NCBI GenBank assembly: GCA_902363375.1 | Contig: CABIZX010000002.1 | Location: forward strand, 186,001 to 250,000 | From: Clostridiaceae bacterium | Lineage (GTDB): Bacteria > Bacillota > Clostridia > Clostridiales > Clostridiaceae | Length of the DNA: 64,000 nucleotides | Direction of reading: 5' to 3' | Position numbers and translations under genes: made by a program | Notes under the pieces: model-generated | The model's database searches: none | Seen by the model: only the letters and a program-made list of their open reading frames with translations | What the model was told of the DNA's origin: nothing | Shown: in pieces, positions 43,539-52,462 of the stretch | How the letters are laid out: each line of letters starts with the position of its first letter | How positions within the stretch are numbered: position 1 is the stretch's first letter

Positions 43539-43880
43539 TTGAATAGTTCAATATTAGGGAAACTCCATAAAGATAAAATGACTATACTTAGATACGAAGA
43601 AGTTGAAGTAAATGGTATAACTAAGTATCAAGAAGTTGAAAAATATGTAGATGTTCCTTGTAGGTTATCTAAAGAAAAATTAAGCGATATAAGTAATGAA
43701 AATGCGCCTATATTAACAATAGCACATAAGGTATTTACTGGTCCTAATGTTGATGTTTTAGAAGGGGATAAGCTAATAATTACACAGAAGTGGGGAAGAA
43801 TATATGTCTTTAAAGCTGGAGAAACTTTCCCTTATTCATCACATATAGAAATAGATGTACAGAAGGAAGAGACTGCATAA
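43539..43880 (+). CDS. Head closure (stopper) protein
   Basis: 113 residues from TTG 43539 after AAGGGGGG. Beta-rich, with VPCRLSKEKLS and KLIITQKWGRIYVFKAGE, fitting the SPP1 gp16-like stopper family that seals the connector. Its stop overlaps the ATG of the next gene. Confidence 0.75.
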   Translation: MNSSILGKLHKDKMTILRYEEVEVNGITKYQEVEKYVDVPCRLSKEKLSDISNENAPILTIAHKVFTGPNVDVLEGDKLIITQKWGRIYVFKAGETFPYSSHIEIDVQKEETA

Positions 43881-44290
43881 TGGGAAGCAATGTAAGAAGA
43901 AACAAAGCTTTTATAGATCAGTATAGAAGAGAACTTGAAGCCATGGTTAAAGATATTAAAGAAATAGATAAAAAGGTGCTGAATAAATCTTTGAATGTAG
44001 GACTTGGAGAGGCTAAAAGGATGACTAAAGTAAAAACCGGATACATGCGAAGAAGTTGGTTTGTTGGTCTAATTAGAGAGTCTAGTGATGGAGTTGAAAA
44101 AGATTTATATAATGTTGCTGAGTATGCTCCTTATGTTAATTATGGACACAGAATTGTAGCTAATAAAAAAACAAAAGGATTTGTCAAAGGTACATTTGTT
44201 TTAGAAAAAGCAATAGGTGCAGTAGATAAGACTATGGTAAAAGAGTTCAATAAAGCAGTAGAAGAGGTGAATAGGAAACATGGTAAGTAG
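43880..44290 (+). CDS. Tail completion protein (HK97 gp10-like)
   Basis: 136 residues: a helical N-terminus, KTGYMRRSWFVGL, and YNVAEYAPYVNYGHRIV, the core of HK97 gp10-type proteins. These form the head-tail interface. Overlaps the next gene by 11 bases. Confidence 0.88.
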   Translation: MGSNVRRNKAFIDQYRRELEAMVKDIKEIDKKVLNKSLNVGLGEAKRMTKVKTGYMRRSWFVGLIRESSDGVEKDLYNVAEYAPYVNYGHRIVANKKTKGFVKGTFVLEKAIGAVDKTMVKEFNKAVEEVNRKHGK

Positions 44291-44693
44291 TATAAATGAT
44301 GAAGTGAAAAATAAGTTATTGAGTTTATATCCAGGTATAACTATATATGATGAGAAGGTGCCACAGAAATTCAAAACACCTTCTTTTTTTATATCTATTT
44401 ATGACCAAGACTATGAGAAAAGACTTAATACAAAGTATAAGTCTACTATAAGCTATGATATTTCCTATTTTCCTCATGAAGAATATAACAAAAATAATGA
44501 GATGTATATAGTGCAAGAAAACTTAATAAGAGAATTTATAGATATGGATACATTTAGAGCTCTTAATATTAAAGCTAATATAACGGATGATGTACTTCAT
44601 ATTATGTTTGATGTTAAGTATTCAGAGGCATTGAGCATTAATGAAACAAAAATGAATAATTTAAATACTAATACAGGAATTAAGGAGGTATAG
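44280..44693 (+). CDS. Tail terminator-type protein (DUF6838-like)
   Basis: 137 residues: VKNKLLSLYPGITIYDEKVPQKFKTPSFFISI, then YDISYFPHEE, typical of the phage tail terminator family upstream of sheath genes in PBSX-like phages. It caps the tail tube. Confidence 0.8.
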   Translation: MVSSINDEVKNKLLSLYPGITIYDEKVPQKFKTPSFFISIYDQDYEKRLNTKYKSTISYDISYFPHEEYNKNNEMYIVQENLIREFIDMDTFRALNIKANITDDVLHIMFDVKYSEALSINETKMNNLNTNTGIKEV

Positions 44694-44694
44694 T

Positions 44695-45987
44695 ATGGGC
44701 GGAACATGGAATCAGCAAAATAAAATTCTTCCTGGGGCTTATATTAATATACTTGGAGAAACACCTTTGTCAATAAAGCAATTGGACAGAGGAATTGTAG
44801 CCTTACCATTAGATTTAAAATGGGGTGCTAAAGGTAGTTATTATAAGATTCATTCAGGAGATAATACTCTTAAAACATTAGGATATGATATCACAGGTAT
44901 TATTCCTATAAGAGAAGCCTTAAAAAATGCTTATGAGGTAATTATATATAAGTTAAATGGAGGAACAAAGGCAACAGCAACATTGACTAGTGGAGTAACA
45001 GTAACAGCGGCATTGGAAGGAACAAGAGGGAATGATTTATCTGTCATAACTGAAGCTTTCAATGGAAAGTTTAAGATATCAACTTATCTTGATAGTCAAT
45101 TAGTAGATACTCAAGTAATATCAGCTTACTCAGAGTTCACTTCCAATGGATATATAGATATCAAAGGAAGTGGTGAAGTTGTTGCTGGGACTAAAAAATT
45201 GACTAGTGGATCAGATGATACATCTACAATTACAGAATACAATGCATGTTTAGAGTTCTTAAAAACTCAGAACTTTAATGTTATTGCATATGGTGGTGAT
45301 ACTGCAGAAGTTAAGAGTGCTATTGAAAGTTATGTAAAAGACTTAAGAGAAAATGAAGGTATAAAGATTCAAGCGGTCATGAGAAACTATACATGTGATT
45401 ATGAAGGAATAATAGTAGTAGAAAATGGTGTAATACTTGAAGATGGTACAGAGGTTTCAACTGGAGATGCTTGTTATTGGATAGCAGGTGCAACAGCAGG
45501 AGCAAATATAAATCAAAGTAATACGGGTAAGGTTTATGAAGGCGCCATAGATGTTAATCCACGATTTACTAAAACTCAAATGGAAGAAAGAATTAAATCA
45601 GGAAAGATGATATTTAAAGTAGATAATAACCATAGGGTTACTATAGTTTATGACATAAATACATTATTAAGTTATCTACCTAATAAAAAAGAGTCATTTA
45701 AAAAGAATAGGGTTATAAGGACCATTGATGGTATAGCCAATGATATTACTTCAGTATGGGAATATAATTTCATGGGTAAGATCGATAACAATGCAGATGG
45801 TAGAAGCCTTTACAGAGGTGCATTAGTTGATTATTTTAAAGGACTACAAAGTTTAAATGCTATAGAGAACTTTTCACCTGAAGATGTAATTGTAGAACCC
45901 GGTACTGACTCAGATGCAATTACTGTAAAAGTAGGGGTTGAAATTACCGATTCAGCTGAGAAATTATATATGACTGTAACTGTTTAG
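44695..45987 (+). CDS. Tail sheath protein (XkdK-like)
   Basis: 430 residues. The N-terminus LPGAYINILGETPLSI and the C-terminal FKKNRVIRTIDGIANDITSVWEYNFMGKIDNNADGRSLYRG block are diagnostic of contractile tail sheaths. It is the main evidence that the prophage is a myovirus. AAGGAGGT precedes the ATG. Confidence 0.95.
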   Translation: MGGTWNQQNKILPGAYINILGETPLSIKQLDRGIVALPLDLKWGAKGSYYKIHSGDNTLKTLGYDITGIIPIREALKNAYEVIIYKLNGGTKATATLTSGVTVTAALEGTRGNDLSVITEAFNGKFKISTYLDSQLVDTQVISAYSEFTSNGYIDIKGSGEVVAGTKKLTSGSDDTSTITEYNACLEFLKTQNFNVIAYGGDTAEVKSAIESYVKDLRENEGIKIQAVMRNYTCDYEGIIVVENGVILEDGTEVSTGDACYWIAGATAGANINQSNTGKVYEGAIDVNPRFTKTQMEERIKSGKMIFKVDNNHRVTIVYDINTLLSYLPNKKESFKKNRVIRTIDGIANDITSVWEYNFMGKIDNNADGRSLYRGALVDYFKGLQSLNAIENFSPEDVIVEPGTDSDAITVKVGVEITDSAEKLYMTVTV

Positions 45988-46005
45988 AAAAGGAGGTAAG
46001 AGTAT

Positions 46006-46482
46006 ATGTCTAATAAACACGTTAGAATAAATGACACTATATCTTCAAAAGAAGGTAAAGCATTTATAACAATAAATGGCCAAAATAGAGAATTATTTGA
46101 GATATCCTCTATTAAAGCACAATTAGATATGAGTGTTCAAGCTAGACCAATGTTAGGTCATAGAATGACTCAACATAAGGTTGTAGGGGCAGAAGGGACA
46201 GGCTCTATGACTATGTATTTCATGAACTCAGATATGCTTAAATTAGCTATTAACTATATTAAAAATGGTACATTAGCAGATATTAAGCTACAGATTAGAA
46301 ATGAAGATAGTCAATCTACTGTAGGCAAACAAGAGATAGTATTATTAGGAGTTATTTTAAATACTATTCCTGTTACTAACTTAGATGATTCTTCTGATGA
46401 TCCTATAACAATAGATACAGATTTTACTTTTGATGATATAGAAGGATTAGATTTCTTTAATCTACCATCTAACTATAGATAG
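46006..46482 (+). CDS. Tail tube protein (XkdM-like)
   Basis: 158 residues, beta-rich: NDTISSKEGKAFITINGQNRELFEI, RPMLGHRMTQHKVVGAEGTGSMTMY, and the TNLDDSSDDPITIDTDFTFDDIEGLDFF end. These match the PBSX XkdM tube family. It directly follows the sheath with AAAGGAGG. Confidence 0.94.
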   Translation: MSNKHVRINDTISSKEGKAFITINGQNRELFEISSIKAQLDMSVQARPMLGHRMTQHKVVGAEGTGSMTMYFMNSDMLKLAINYIKNGTLADIKLQIRNEDSQSTVGKQEIVLLGVILNTIPVTNLDDSSDDPITIDTDFTFDDIEGLDFFNLPSNYR

Positions 46483-46528
46483 TATGAATATAATAACATT
46501 TCAACTATTTAAGATATCAATATCATCT

Positions 46529-46556
46529 GTAGCTTTATCATTTTGGATAAGGCTAC
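46529..46556 (+). other. Stable hairpin between tail tube and chaperone genes
   Basis: GTAGCTTTATC and GATAAGGCTAC make an 11-bp stem with one G-T pair around ATTTTG. Only a weak T stretch follows, so it is an attenuator or RNA-processing site rather than a full terminator. Confidence 0.55.
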
Positions 46557-46594
46557 TCTTATAAATATTAATTTATATAATGGAGGAATTTATA

Positions 46595-47008
46595 ATGGAA
46601 AATAGAAGTTTATCAGCATTTTTAAACCCAATAAAAATTGAAAATGAATTTGTGGTGGTATCAAATAGATTTAAAGATGAAAAAGGTAACCCAGTACCAT
46701 GGGAAATAAGAGCTATTATGTCAGAGGAAAATGATGCTCTTATGAAAAAACATACTAGAAGAGATAAGAAAACTAAACAAGAAATTTTCGATAGGGCTTC
46801 TTATGTAAATGACCTAGTGGCTTCTGCTGTAGTATTTCCAGACTTAAAAAATGCAGAATTACAAAAAGGTTATGGTGTTATTGGAGAAGTAGGCTTATTA
46901 TCTAAAATGCTATCTTTAGGTGAATTTACTACTCTTAGTGGAGCTGTTCAAAAGCTATCAGGTTTAGATGAAGAGGATGATGTAAAAGTAGAAGAGGTAA
47001 AAAACTAA
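46595..47008 (+). CDS. Tail assembly chaperone, short form (XkdN-like)
   Basis: 137 residues from ATG 46595 after GGAGGAAT (an in-frame ATG at 46580 overlaps that site). It has the XkdN traits WEIRAIMSEENDALMKKHTRR and a C-terminal acidic tail. The last codons are GTA AAA AAC TAA, containing the slippery heptamer A AAA AAC. A -1 shift there makes a longer form ending at 47211. Confidence 0.9.
   Translation: MENRSLSAFLNPIKIENEFVVVSNRFKDEKGNPVPWEIRAIMSEENDALMKKHTRRDKKTKQEIFDRASYVNDLVASAVVFPDLKNAELQKGYGVIGEVGLLSKMLSLGEFTTLSGAVQKLSGLDEEDDVKVEEVKN
46999..47005 (+). promoter_or_regulatory. Programmed -1 frameshift site A AAA AAC
   Basis: The heptamer is in the correct phase (A, AAA, AAC) and the zero-frame stop is the next codon. 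After slipping, translation continues CTA ATC AAG ... to 47211 without a stop. The ribosome binding-like AAGGAGGG lies 5-13 bases downstream and may pause ribosomes or start the second frame separately. Confidence 0.88.
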
Positions 47009-47211
47009 TCAAGGAGGGTGAGGTGGATTATGTTATAGCGCACTTTGCCCTCCAAAAACTTCACTTATTACCTTCACAAATAGTTAATCTTTCTAAAGAG
47101 GAGAAGATATTTGTATACGCTTCAATTATTACAAGAATTGAGACAGAAAAAGAAGAACAGGATAAAATTAAGAGAAAATCTCAATCTACCGGAAGAGGAA
47201 GGAGGAGATAG
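47005..47211 (+). CDS. Tail chaperone -1 extension
   Basis: This frame is -1 relative to the short chaperone. Used through the slip, base 47005 is read twice, giving a fusion of 205 residues. Its own part includes FALQKLHLLPSQIVNLSKEEKIFVYASIITRIETEKEE, a helical domain that would bind the tape measure as in lambda gpGT and P2 E+E'. A GTG at 47023 after AAGGAGGG could also start it independently, making a 62-residue protein. Confidence 0.82.
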   Translation, partial: LIKEGEVDYVIAHFALQKLHLLPSQIVNLSKEEKIFVYASIITRIETEKEEQDKIKRKSQSTGRGRRR

Positions 47212-47214
47212 TCT

Positions 47215-49077
47215 ATGCCTACTTTAAATGCTATGTTTAAACTTACAGATAGATATACTAAAACTCTTAATCTAATGGATACAGGAAATAAAAGATTCGG
47301 CAGCTCTGTCTTAGGAACTTCAGCAAAGGTAGATAATTTTAATAATAAATTAGCTAATCAAACAGGAGCCAATATATTTATAAGTAGTTTAAAAAGGATG
47401 GGCGCTGCGCTTGGTGGATTTATGGCTATTAAACAAGGTATGGCCATAAGTGATGATTACATGAATACTAAAGCTAGAATAGACATGATGAATGATGGCC
47501 TACAGACTACAGCTAAGTTACAAGACAATATATTTATAGCAGCAGAGAGAGCTAGAGGTTCTTATATGGAAATTGAGAAAGCTGTAGCTAAAATAGGTAT
47601 GATGGCGGGAGATGCTTTTGGTTCTTCTCAAGAGATAGTAGATTTTACTGAGTTAATACAAAAATCTTTTAAAGTTGGAGGAGCCAGTAAGGTAGAGCAA
47701 CAGTCTGGGATGCTCCAATTAACACAAGCCTTATCTTCCGGAAGACTGCAAGGGGATGAGCTTAGAAGTATTTCTGAAAATGCACCTATGATAACTCGAG
47801 CCATATCTCAGTATTTAGGAGTAACTAAAGGTGAACTTAAAGAATTAGGAGCAGATGGAAAACTTACAGCGGATATTATTAAAAATGCTATGTTTAGTAT
47901 GGCTAATGATATAAATGCCAAGTTTGAAACAATACCTATGACATGGTCAGATATAGGAACTTCTATTAAAAATCATGCAGTAAAATCCTTTGAGGAAGTT
48001 ATAGAGAAGTCAAATGCTTTAATTAATACATCAGGCTTTCAAGCTTTTGTAACAGGTGTCAAAGGGTTTATAGATATATTAGCACAAGGATTTTTGACTG
48101 TGGTACAAATTATATCGTGGGTAGGACAAGTTATCGTAGATAATTGGAATATAATTGAACCACTATTATTAGCAGCAGCCTTTGTATTAATACCTATACT
48201 TATAAAACAATTATGGGCTATGGTGCCACCAATATGGACTGCAGCTATGGGATTCTTAGCTACATATTGGCCAATACTTTTAATAATTGCTATAGTAGGA
48301 ATATTAATATATACTTTAATGCAATTTGGAGTAACTACAGATCAGATAGTAGGGGTAGTATGCGGTTCATTCATGATGATGTTTGCAATAATATACAATG
48401 GATTTGCTTTAATGTATAATGTCTCTGCTTCTTTTGCAGAGTTCTTTGCTAATGTATTTATTGATCCTGTATATGCTGTAAAGAAACTATTTTGGGATTT
48501 AGCCTTATATGTAAATGAGGTATTTTCTTCAATAGCACAACAAGTTGAGAATATGCTTAATGCAATTCCGGGAATTTCAGTAGATTTAACTTCTGGAATT
48601 AATAACACAATATCTTATATTGAAGGTAAAATATCTGATTTGAAATCAGATAAAGAAGTAGTTAAGTTAGATCGTATGGAATATAAAAACCTTAATAGTT
48701 CTTTTAACAGTGGTTATAACTGGGGTTCTAATGCTATTAAAGGATTATCCACTGGAGGTATAGGAAAGCCTGAGATACCTACTGGTGGTATGGGAGATAT
48801 GGGTAAATATATGAATGGTGGAGCGCTACCTGTTACTAATGGTAAGGGTGGAAATGCTGGAAGTTTAAATGTATCTATAGATAAAGAAGATATTAAATAT
48901 TTAAAAGATATAGCTGATAGAGATTATATGCTTAAGTATACTCAAGCAACTCTTGCACCGAATGTACAAATATCTTTTGGAGATGTAAAAGAAACAGCAG
49001 ATGCTAATAAAATAGCTGGTATCTTAGAAAAGATGTTAAGAGAAGAAATAGCAGTTGTTGCAGAGGGGGTATCATAA
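47215..49077 (+). CDS. Tape measure protein
   Basis: 620 residues: N-terminal helical part with the tape-measure signature GSSQEIVDFTELIQKSFKVGGAS and SGRLQGDELRSISENAP; central strongly hydrophobic helices (about 330-430); a Gly-rich, flexible C-terminus. It sets tail length and is ejected with DNA. At 620 residues it predicts a fairly short tail. It overlaps the next gene by one base. Confidence 0.93.
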   Translation: MPTLNAMFKLTDRYTKTLNLMDTGNKRFGSSVLGTSAKVDNFNNKLANQTGANIFISSLKRMGAALGGFMAIKQGMAISDDYMNTKARIDMMNDGLQTTAKLQDNIFIAAERARGSYMEIEKAVAKIGMMAGDAFGSSQEIVDFTELIQKSFKVGGASKVEQQSGMLQLTQALSSGRLQGDELRSISENAPMITRAISQYLGVTKGELKELGADGKLTADIIKNAMFSMANDINAKFETIPMTWSDIGTSIKNHAVKSFEEVIEKSNALINTSGFQAFVTGVKGFIDILAQGFLTVVQIISWVGQVIVDNWNIIEPLLLAAAFVLIPILIKQLWAMVPPIWTAAMGFLATYWPILLIIAIVGILIYTLMQFGVTTDQIVGVVCGSFMMMFAIIYNGFALMYNVSASFAEFFANVFIDPVYAVKKLFWDLALYVNEVFSSIAQQVENMLNAIPGISVDLTSGINNTISYIEGKISDLKSDKEVVKLDRMEYKNLNSSFNSGYNWGSNAIKGLSTGGIGKPEIPTGGMGDMGKYMNGGALPVTNGKGGNAGSLNVSIDKEDIKYLKDIADRDYMLKYTQATLAPNVQISFGDVKETADANKIAGILEKMLREEIAVVAEGVS

Positions 49078-49742
49078 TGAGTTATGGAGTATTTTTTAGA
49101 GATGAAGAAGAAAAATTGACTATAAGACTCCCAATGAATCCGGAAGAGATAAGTAAAAGTAGAGAAGTAGAAAATGAGGATTATGAGGTACTTAAGCTTG
49201 GAAAAATATCAGTACCAGGAGCAATGGGTTTAATGGAGATAAAATTTGAAGCACAATTTCCACATAAAGTATCTTCACTTGTAGAAACAAGAAATAATTT
49301 TAAAGGCCCTGATTATTATATAGATAAATTTACAACTTGGATGAAGAACAAAAAAGCCATAAGATTTATATGTACTAATGGTATAACTAGAGATTTATCT
49401 ATATTAGTTACAATAACAAACTTAGAACTTAAGGAGTCAGCTGGAGAAGAAGGAGACTATTATATTAGCTTTTCACTTCAAGAGTATGCTCCTTATTCTA
49501 TGAAGGAACTAAAAAGTAATCCTTCCATAGTCTATAAGCCACCTACACCACCGAGACCGGCCACACCACCAAAACCACCATATAAAATGTATACTATAGT
49601 TAGTGGAGATTGCTTGTGGAATATAGCTAAGAGATATCTTGGAAATGGCGCTAGTTGGCCAAAGATATACAATATAAATAGACCACCATTAGGGAATAAC
49701 CCTAATCTTATATATCCAGGTCAGAGAATAAAAATACCTTAG
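49077..49742 (+). CDS. LysM-containing tail protein (XkdP-like)
   Basis: 221 residues. The N-terminal ~140 resemble XkdP tail proteins, then a Pro-rich linker (PPTPPRPATPPKPP) and a C-terminal LysM domain (YTIVSGDCLWNIAKRYLGNG ... YPGQRIKI) that binds peptidoglycan. Part of the tail tip or baseplate hub that touches the wall. Confidence 0.93.
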   Translation: MSYGVFFRDEEEKLTIRLPMNPEEISKSREVENEDYEVLKLGKISVPGAMGLMEIKFEAQFPHKVSSLVETRNNFKGPDYYIDKFTTWMKNKKAIRFICTNGITRDLSILVTITNLELKESAGEEGDYYISFSLQEYAPYSMKELKSNPSIVYKPPTPPRPATPPKPPYKMYTIVSGDCLWNIAKRYLGNGASWPKIYNINRPPLGNNPNLIYPGQRIKIP

Positions 49743-49753
49743 GGGGAAATAAG

Positions 49754-50719
49754 ATGGCTAAGAATGAAGAATATGAATTTCTAATTCAAGATAGCAAGAC
49801 ACAGAAAATATATGATTTATCAGAGGTTGTAATAGATGATATAGGATGGAATTCAGAAGTTCAAAACGGGGCTTCTAAGCTCACATTCTCCTATATAGAT
49901 GGTCATATGTTTCCTAATGGTTCTGTAGTTAGATTTAAATATAAAGGGTTTAACATATTCTATGGATATATATTTAAAATAAATAATGAAGATGGAGTAA
50001 AGGGAGTCACAGCTTATGACTCCCTTAGATATTTTAAATACAAGGATACTAAAGTGTTTAAAAGACTCTCTACGGATAAACTTGTTAAAGAGATAATGGC
50101 TGAGAGACCTAATATGAGAGTGGGAAATATAAGACCTACTTATCATATACTTCCAGATAAAATAGAGGATAATAAAACATACTTAGATATGATATATGAT
50201 AGTATAGCTGACACTTTATTAGCTACAGGTAGAAAATATATCTTATATGATAAATTTGGATTTGTTGAACTTGTTGAAGTTGGAGAATTAAAATTACCTA
50301 TAGTGTTAGGCGATAAGAGTTATGCTCTAGGGTATAGCTATGAAATTAGCATAGATGGGGATACCTATAATAAAGTTAAACTTGCACAGGATAATAAGGA
50401 AACTGGAACAAGAGAAAGTTATATAGTTCAAGATAGTAAAAGTATGGCACAGTGGGGTACATTACAATTTTATGATAAAGTTGATGAAAATCTTAATCCC
50501 GCTCAAATTAAAGAAAAAGCCGAGAAGTTACTTAAATATTATAATCAAGAAGAAAAAACATTTAGCATACCAGCTTTAGGGGACCCAAGAGTTAGAGGTG
50601 GTTCAGGAATATATATAGATATATCAGAATTAAGACTTAAACAATGGGCTATGGTTAAGAAGGTATCACATAAATTTAAAGGTGTAATTCACACAATGGA
50701 TTTGGAGCTGATAATATGA
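49754..50719 (+). CDS. Baseplate hub protein (XkdQ-like)
   Basis: 321 residues: WNSEVQNGASKLTFSYIDG, VTAYDSLRYFKYKDTKVF, and a C-terminal LKQWAMVKKVSHKFKGVIHTMDLEL, the XkdQ/late-control-D type hub. It forms the tail tip with the LysM protein. AGGGGGAAAT precedes the ATG. Overlaps the next gene by 4 bases. Confidence 0.9.
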   Translation: MAKNEEYEFLIQDSKTQKIYDLSEVVIDDIGWNSEVQNGASKLTFSYIDGHMFPNGSVVRFKYKGFNIFYGYIFKINNEDGVKGVTAYDSLRYFKYKDTKVFKRLSTDKLVKEIMAERPNMRVGNIRPTYHILPDKIEDNKTYLDMIYDSIADTLLATGRKYILYDKFGFVELVEVGELKLPIVLGDKSYALGYSYEISIDGDTYNKVKLAQDNKETGTRESYIVQDSKSMAQWGTLQFYDKVDENLNPAQIKEKAEKLLKYYNQEEKTFSIPALGDPRVRGGSGIYIDISELRLKQWAMVKKVSHKFKGVIHTMDLELII

Positions 50720-50970
50720 TGACAGATGCAATAAAGCAAATAGTATCTAACTATTTAAATTATGCAAATCTTTCTGATGTGGTTTTCGGAACTGTGATTA
50801 ATACTAATCCTGTTAAAGTAAAGTTAGATAATAATTCAAAATTACAAATTGAAGAGCCTTTTCTTGTTATAACTGATAAGTTTAAAAAGGACCCTTTAAA
50901 TAATAAGGATAAGATTGTTTTAATTAAGGCTTCAGGAGGACAAAGATTTGTAATTTTAGATAAAGTATAG
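50716..50970 (+). CDS. DUF2577 tail protein (XkdR-like)
   Basis: 84 residues: SDVVFGTVINTNPVKVKLDN and QRFVILDKV match the DUF2577/XkdR OB-like fold found between XkdQ and XkdS. Probably a baseplate spike component. Confidence 0.88.
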   Translation: MMTDAIKQIVSNYLNYANLSDVVFGTVINTNPVKVKLDNNSKLQIEEPFLVITDKFKKDPLNNKDKIVLIKASGGQRFVILDKV

Positions 50971-50981
50971 GAGGGGTAATT

Positions 50982-51392
50982 ATGATACCTAATAACAACT
51001 TTGATGAGGTTATAAATAATTTACCTCAAGCTTCAACTAGTTATGGGACTAGGAGTTATTATATAGATTTTAATACTAAAACGATATCGGGTTATGTAGA
51101 GAATTTAAAAGCCTTAAATCAAAGCATATTTTGTATACTCAATACAGAAAGATATGATAATTTGATATATAGCTATGATTATGGCACAGAATTTCAAGAT
51201 TTGATAGGAGAAGATGCTCTTTATGTTAAAGCCGATATCCATAGAAGAATAGAGGAAGCACTACTTCAGGATGATAGGGTTATATCCCTTGAAAATCCAT
51301 ATATAAAAATTGAAGGCGAAAATTTATACTACACATGTAAAGTTAACACTATATATGGTGAGTTAGATATTAACAAGGAGGTGAAGTATTAA
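50982..51392 (+). CDS. DUF2634 baseplate protein (XkdS-like)
   Basis: 136 residues: GYVENLKALNQSIFCILNTERYDNLIYSYDYGTEFQDLIG is the DUF2634/gp25-like core. It forms part of the baseplate wedge that triggers sheath contraction. Its stop overlaps the next start. Confidence 0.9.
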   Translation: MIPNNNFDEVINNLPQASTSYGTRSYYIDFNTKTISGYVENLKALNQSIFCILNTERYDNLIYSYDYGTEFQDLIGEDALYVKADIHRRIEEALLQDDRVISLENPYIKIEGENLYYTCKVNTIYGELDINKEVKY

Positions 51393-52462
51393 TGGGGTAT
51401 TTACAATCTGAAATATATAGTTATGAATATATTTTGGCAGATATGTTATCAAGAATACCTGATGATTTAGACAAGAGAGAAGGATCCATAATATATGATG
51501 CACTTGCCCCAGCTGCCATTAAATTAGCTGAGGCTTATTTTATATTAGACAATAATTTAGATCTAGCGTTTCTTGATACAGCTACAGAAGAATACTTAAC
51601 AAGAAAATGCTTAGAACATGGGATAGTTAGGAGAGAAGCAACTTCAGCTATAAGAAAAGGTACTTTTAAAGACTCAGCTGGTTCTTTAATTGATGTATCC
51701 ATAGAAGAAAGATTTAGAATTAATGATATAACTTTTATAGTTATAGAAAAGATAAGCCTGGGAAACTTTAAATTAAAATGTGAACAGCTTGGAACTATAG
51801 GCAATAACTATTCAGGAACATTACTACCATTAGGAAATCTCACAGATGTGGCTACAGCTACATTAGGTGAGATTTTAATATATGGTGAGGATAATGAGAG
51901 TGATGAGTCTTTAAGATCTAGGACTAAAACTGCTATAGCTAATTCTGAAACTGATGGAAATATAAATCAATACATTAGATGGGCCAATGATTTTAATGGA
52001 GTTGGAAGAAGTAAAGTATTTCCTCTTGCTAATGGACCTAATACAGTAAAGGTAAGTATCACAGACTCTAAAAACCAGGTGGCTTCATCCTCTTTAATTA
52101 AATCATTCCAAGATTATTTAGATCCTGGTTCAACTGGTCTTGGAAATGGTAAAGCTCCAATAGGAGCAAAAATTACTGTAACTACTGGAACTAGTAAAGT
52201 AATTGATGTAAGAGGAGAGGTAATTTTAAATAGTGGATATAGTCAAGCAGAAGGTGCTAAGGAGATAATTACAGGGTATCTCTCCAGTATATCCTATGCA
52301 CAAAATAAAGTCAGTTATATTAAGTTAGCTAGTCTGATATTATCCCTTCCAAGCGTTGCAGATGTAAGAAATATAACCTTGAATAATGGTACCTCGGATA
52401 TATCTCTTAAAGATGAAGAAATTCCAACATTAGGTATACTTGACTTGGCGGTGGTTAGTTAG
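51392..52462 (+). CDS. Baseplate J-like protein (XkdT)
   Basis: 356 residues: RIPDDLDKREGSIIYDALAPAAIKLAEAY, then EDNESDESLRSRTKTAIANSETDGNINQYIRWA, the baseplate J family core, and a C-terminal beta part. A main wedge protein of contractile baseplates. Starts one base inside XkdS. Confidence 0.94.
   Translation: MGYLQSEIYSYEYILADMLSRIPDDLDKREGSIIYDALAPAAIKLAEAYFILDNNLDLAFLDTATEEYLTRKCLEHGIVRREATSAIRKGTFKDSAGSLIDVSIEERFRINDITFIVIEKISLGNFKLKCEQLGTIGNNYSGTLLPLGNLTDVATATLGEILIYGEDNESDESLRSRTKTAIANSETDGNINQYIRWANDFNGVGRSKVFPLANGPNTVKVSITDSKNQVASSSLIKSFQDYLDPGSTGLGNGKAPIGAKITVTTGTSKVIDVRGEVILNSGYSQAEGAKEIITGYLSSISYAQNKVSYIKLASLILSLPSVADVRNITLNNGTSDISLKDEEIPTLGILDLAVVS

Noticed and set aside
47023..47211. 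Independent tail gene starting at GTG 47023 as the only reading
   Set aside because: The frame joins the upstream gene through an in-phase A AAA AAC site, the normal arrangement for tail chaperones; independent initiation is kept only as an additional possibility.
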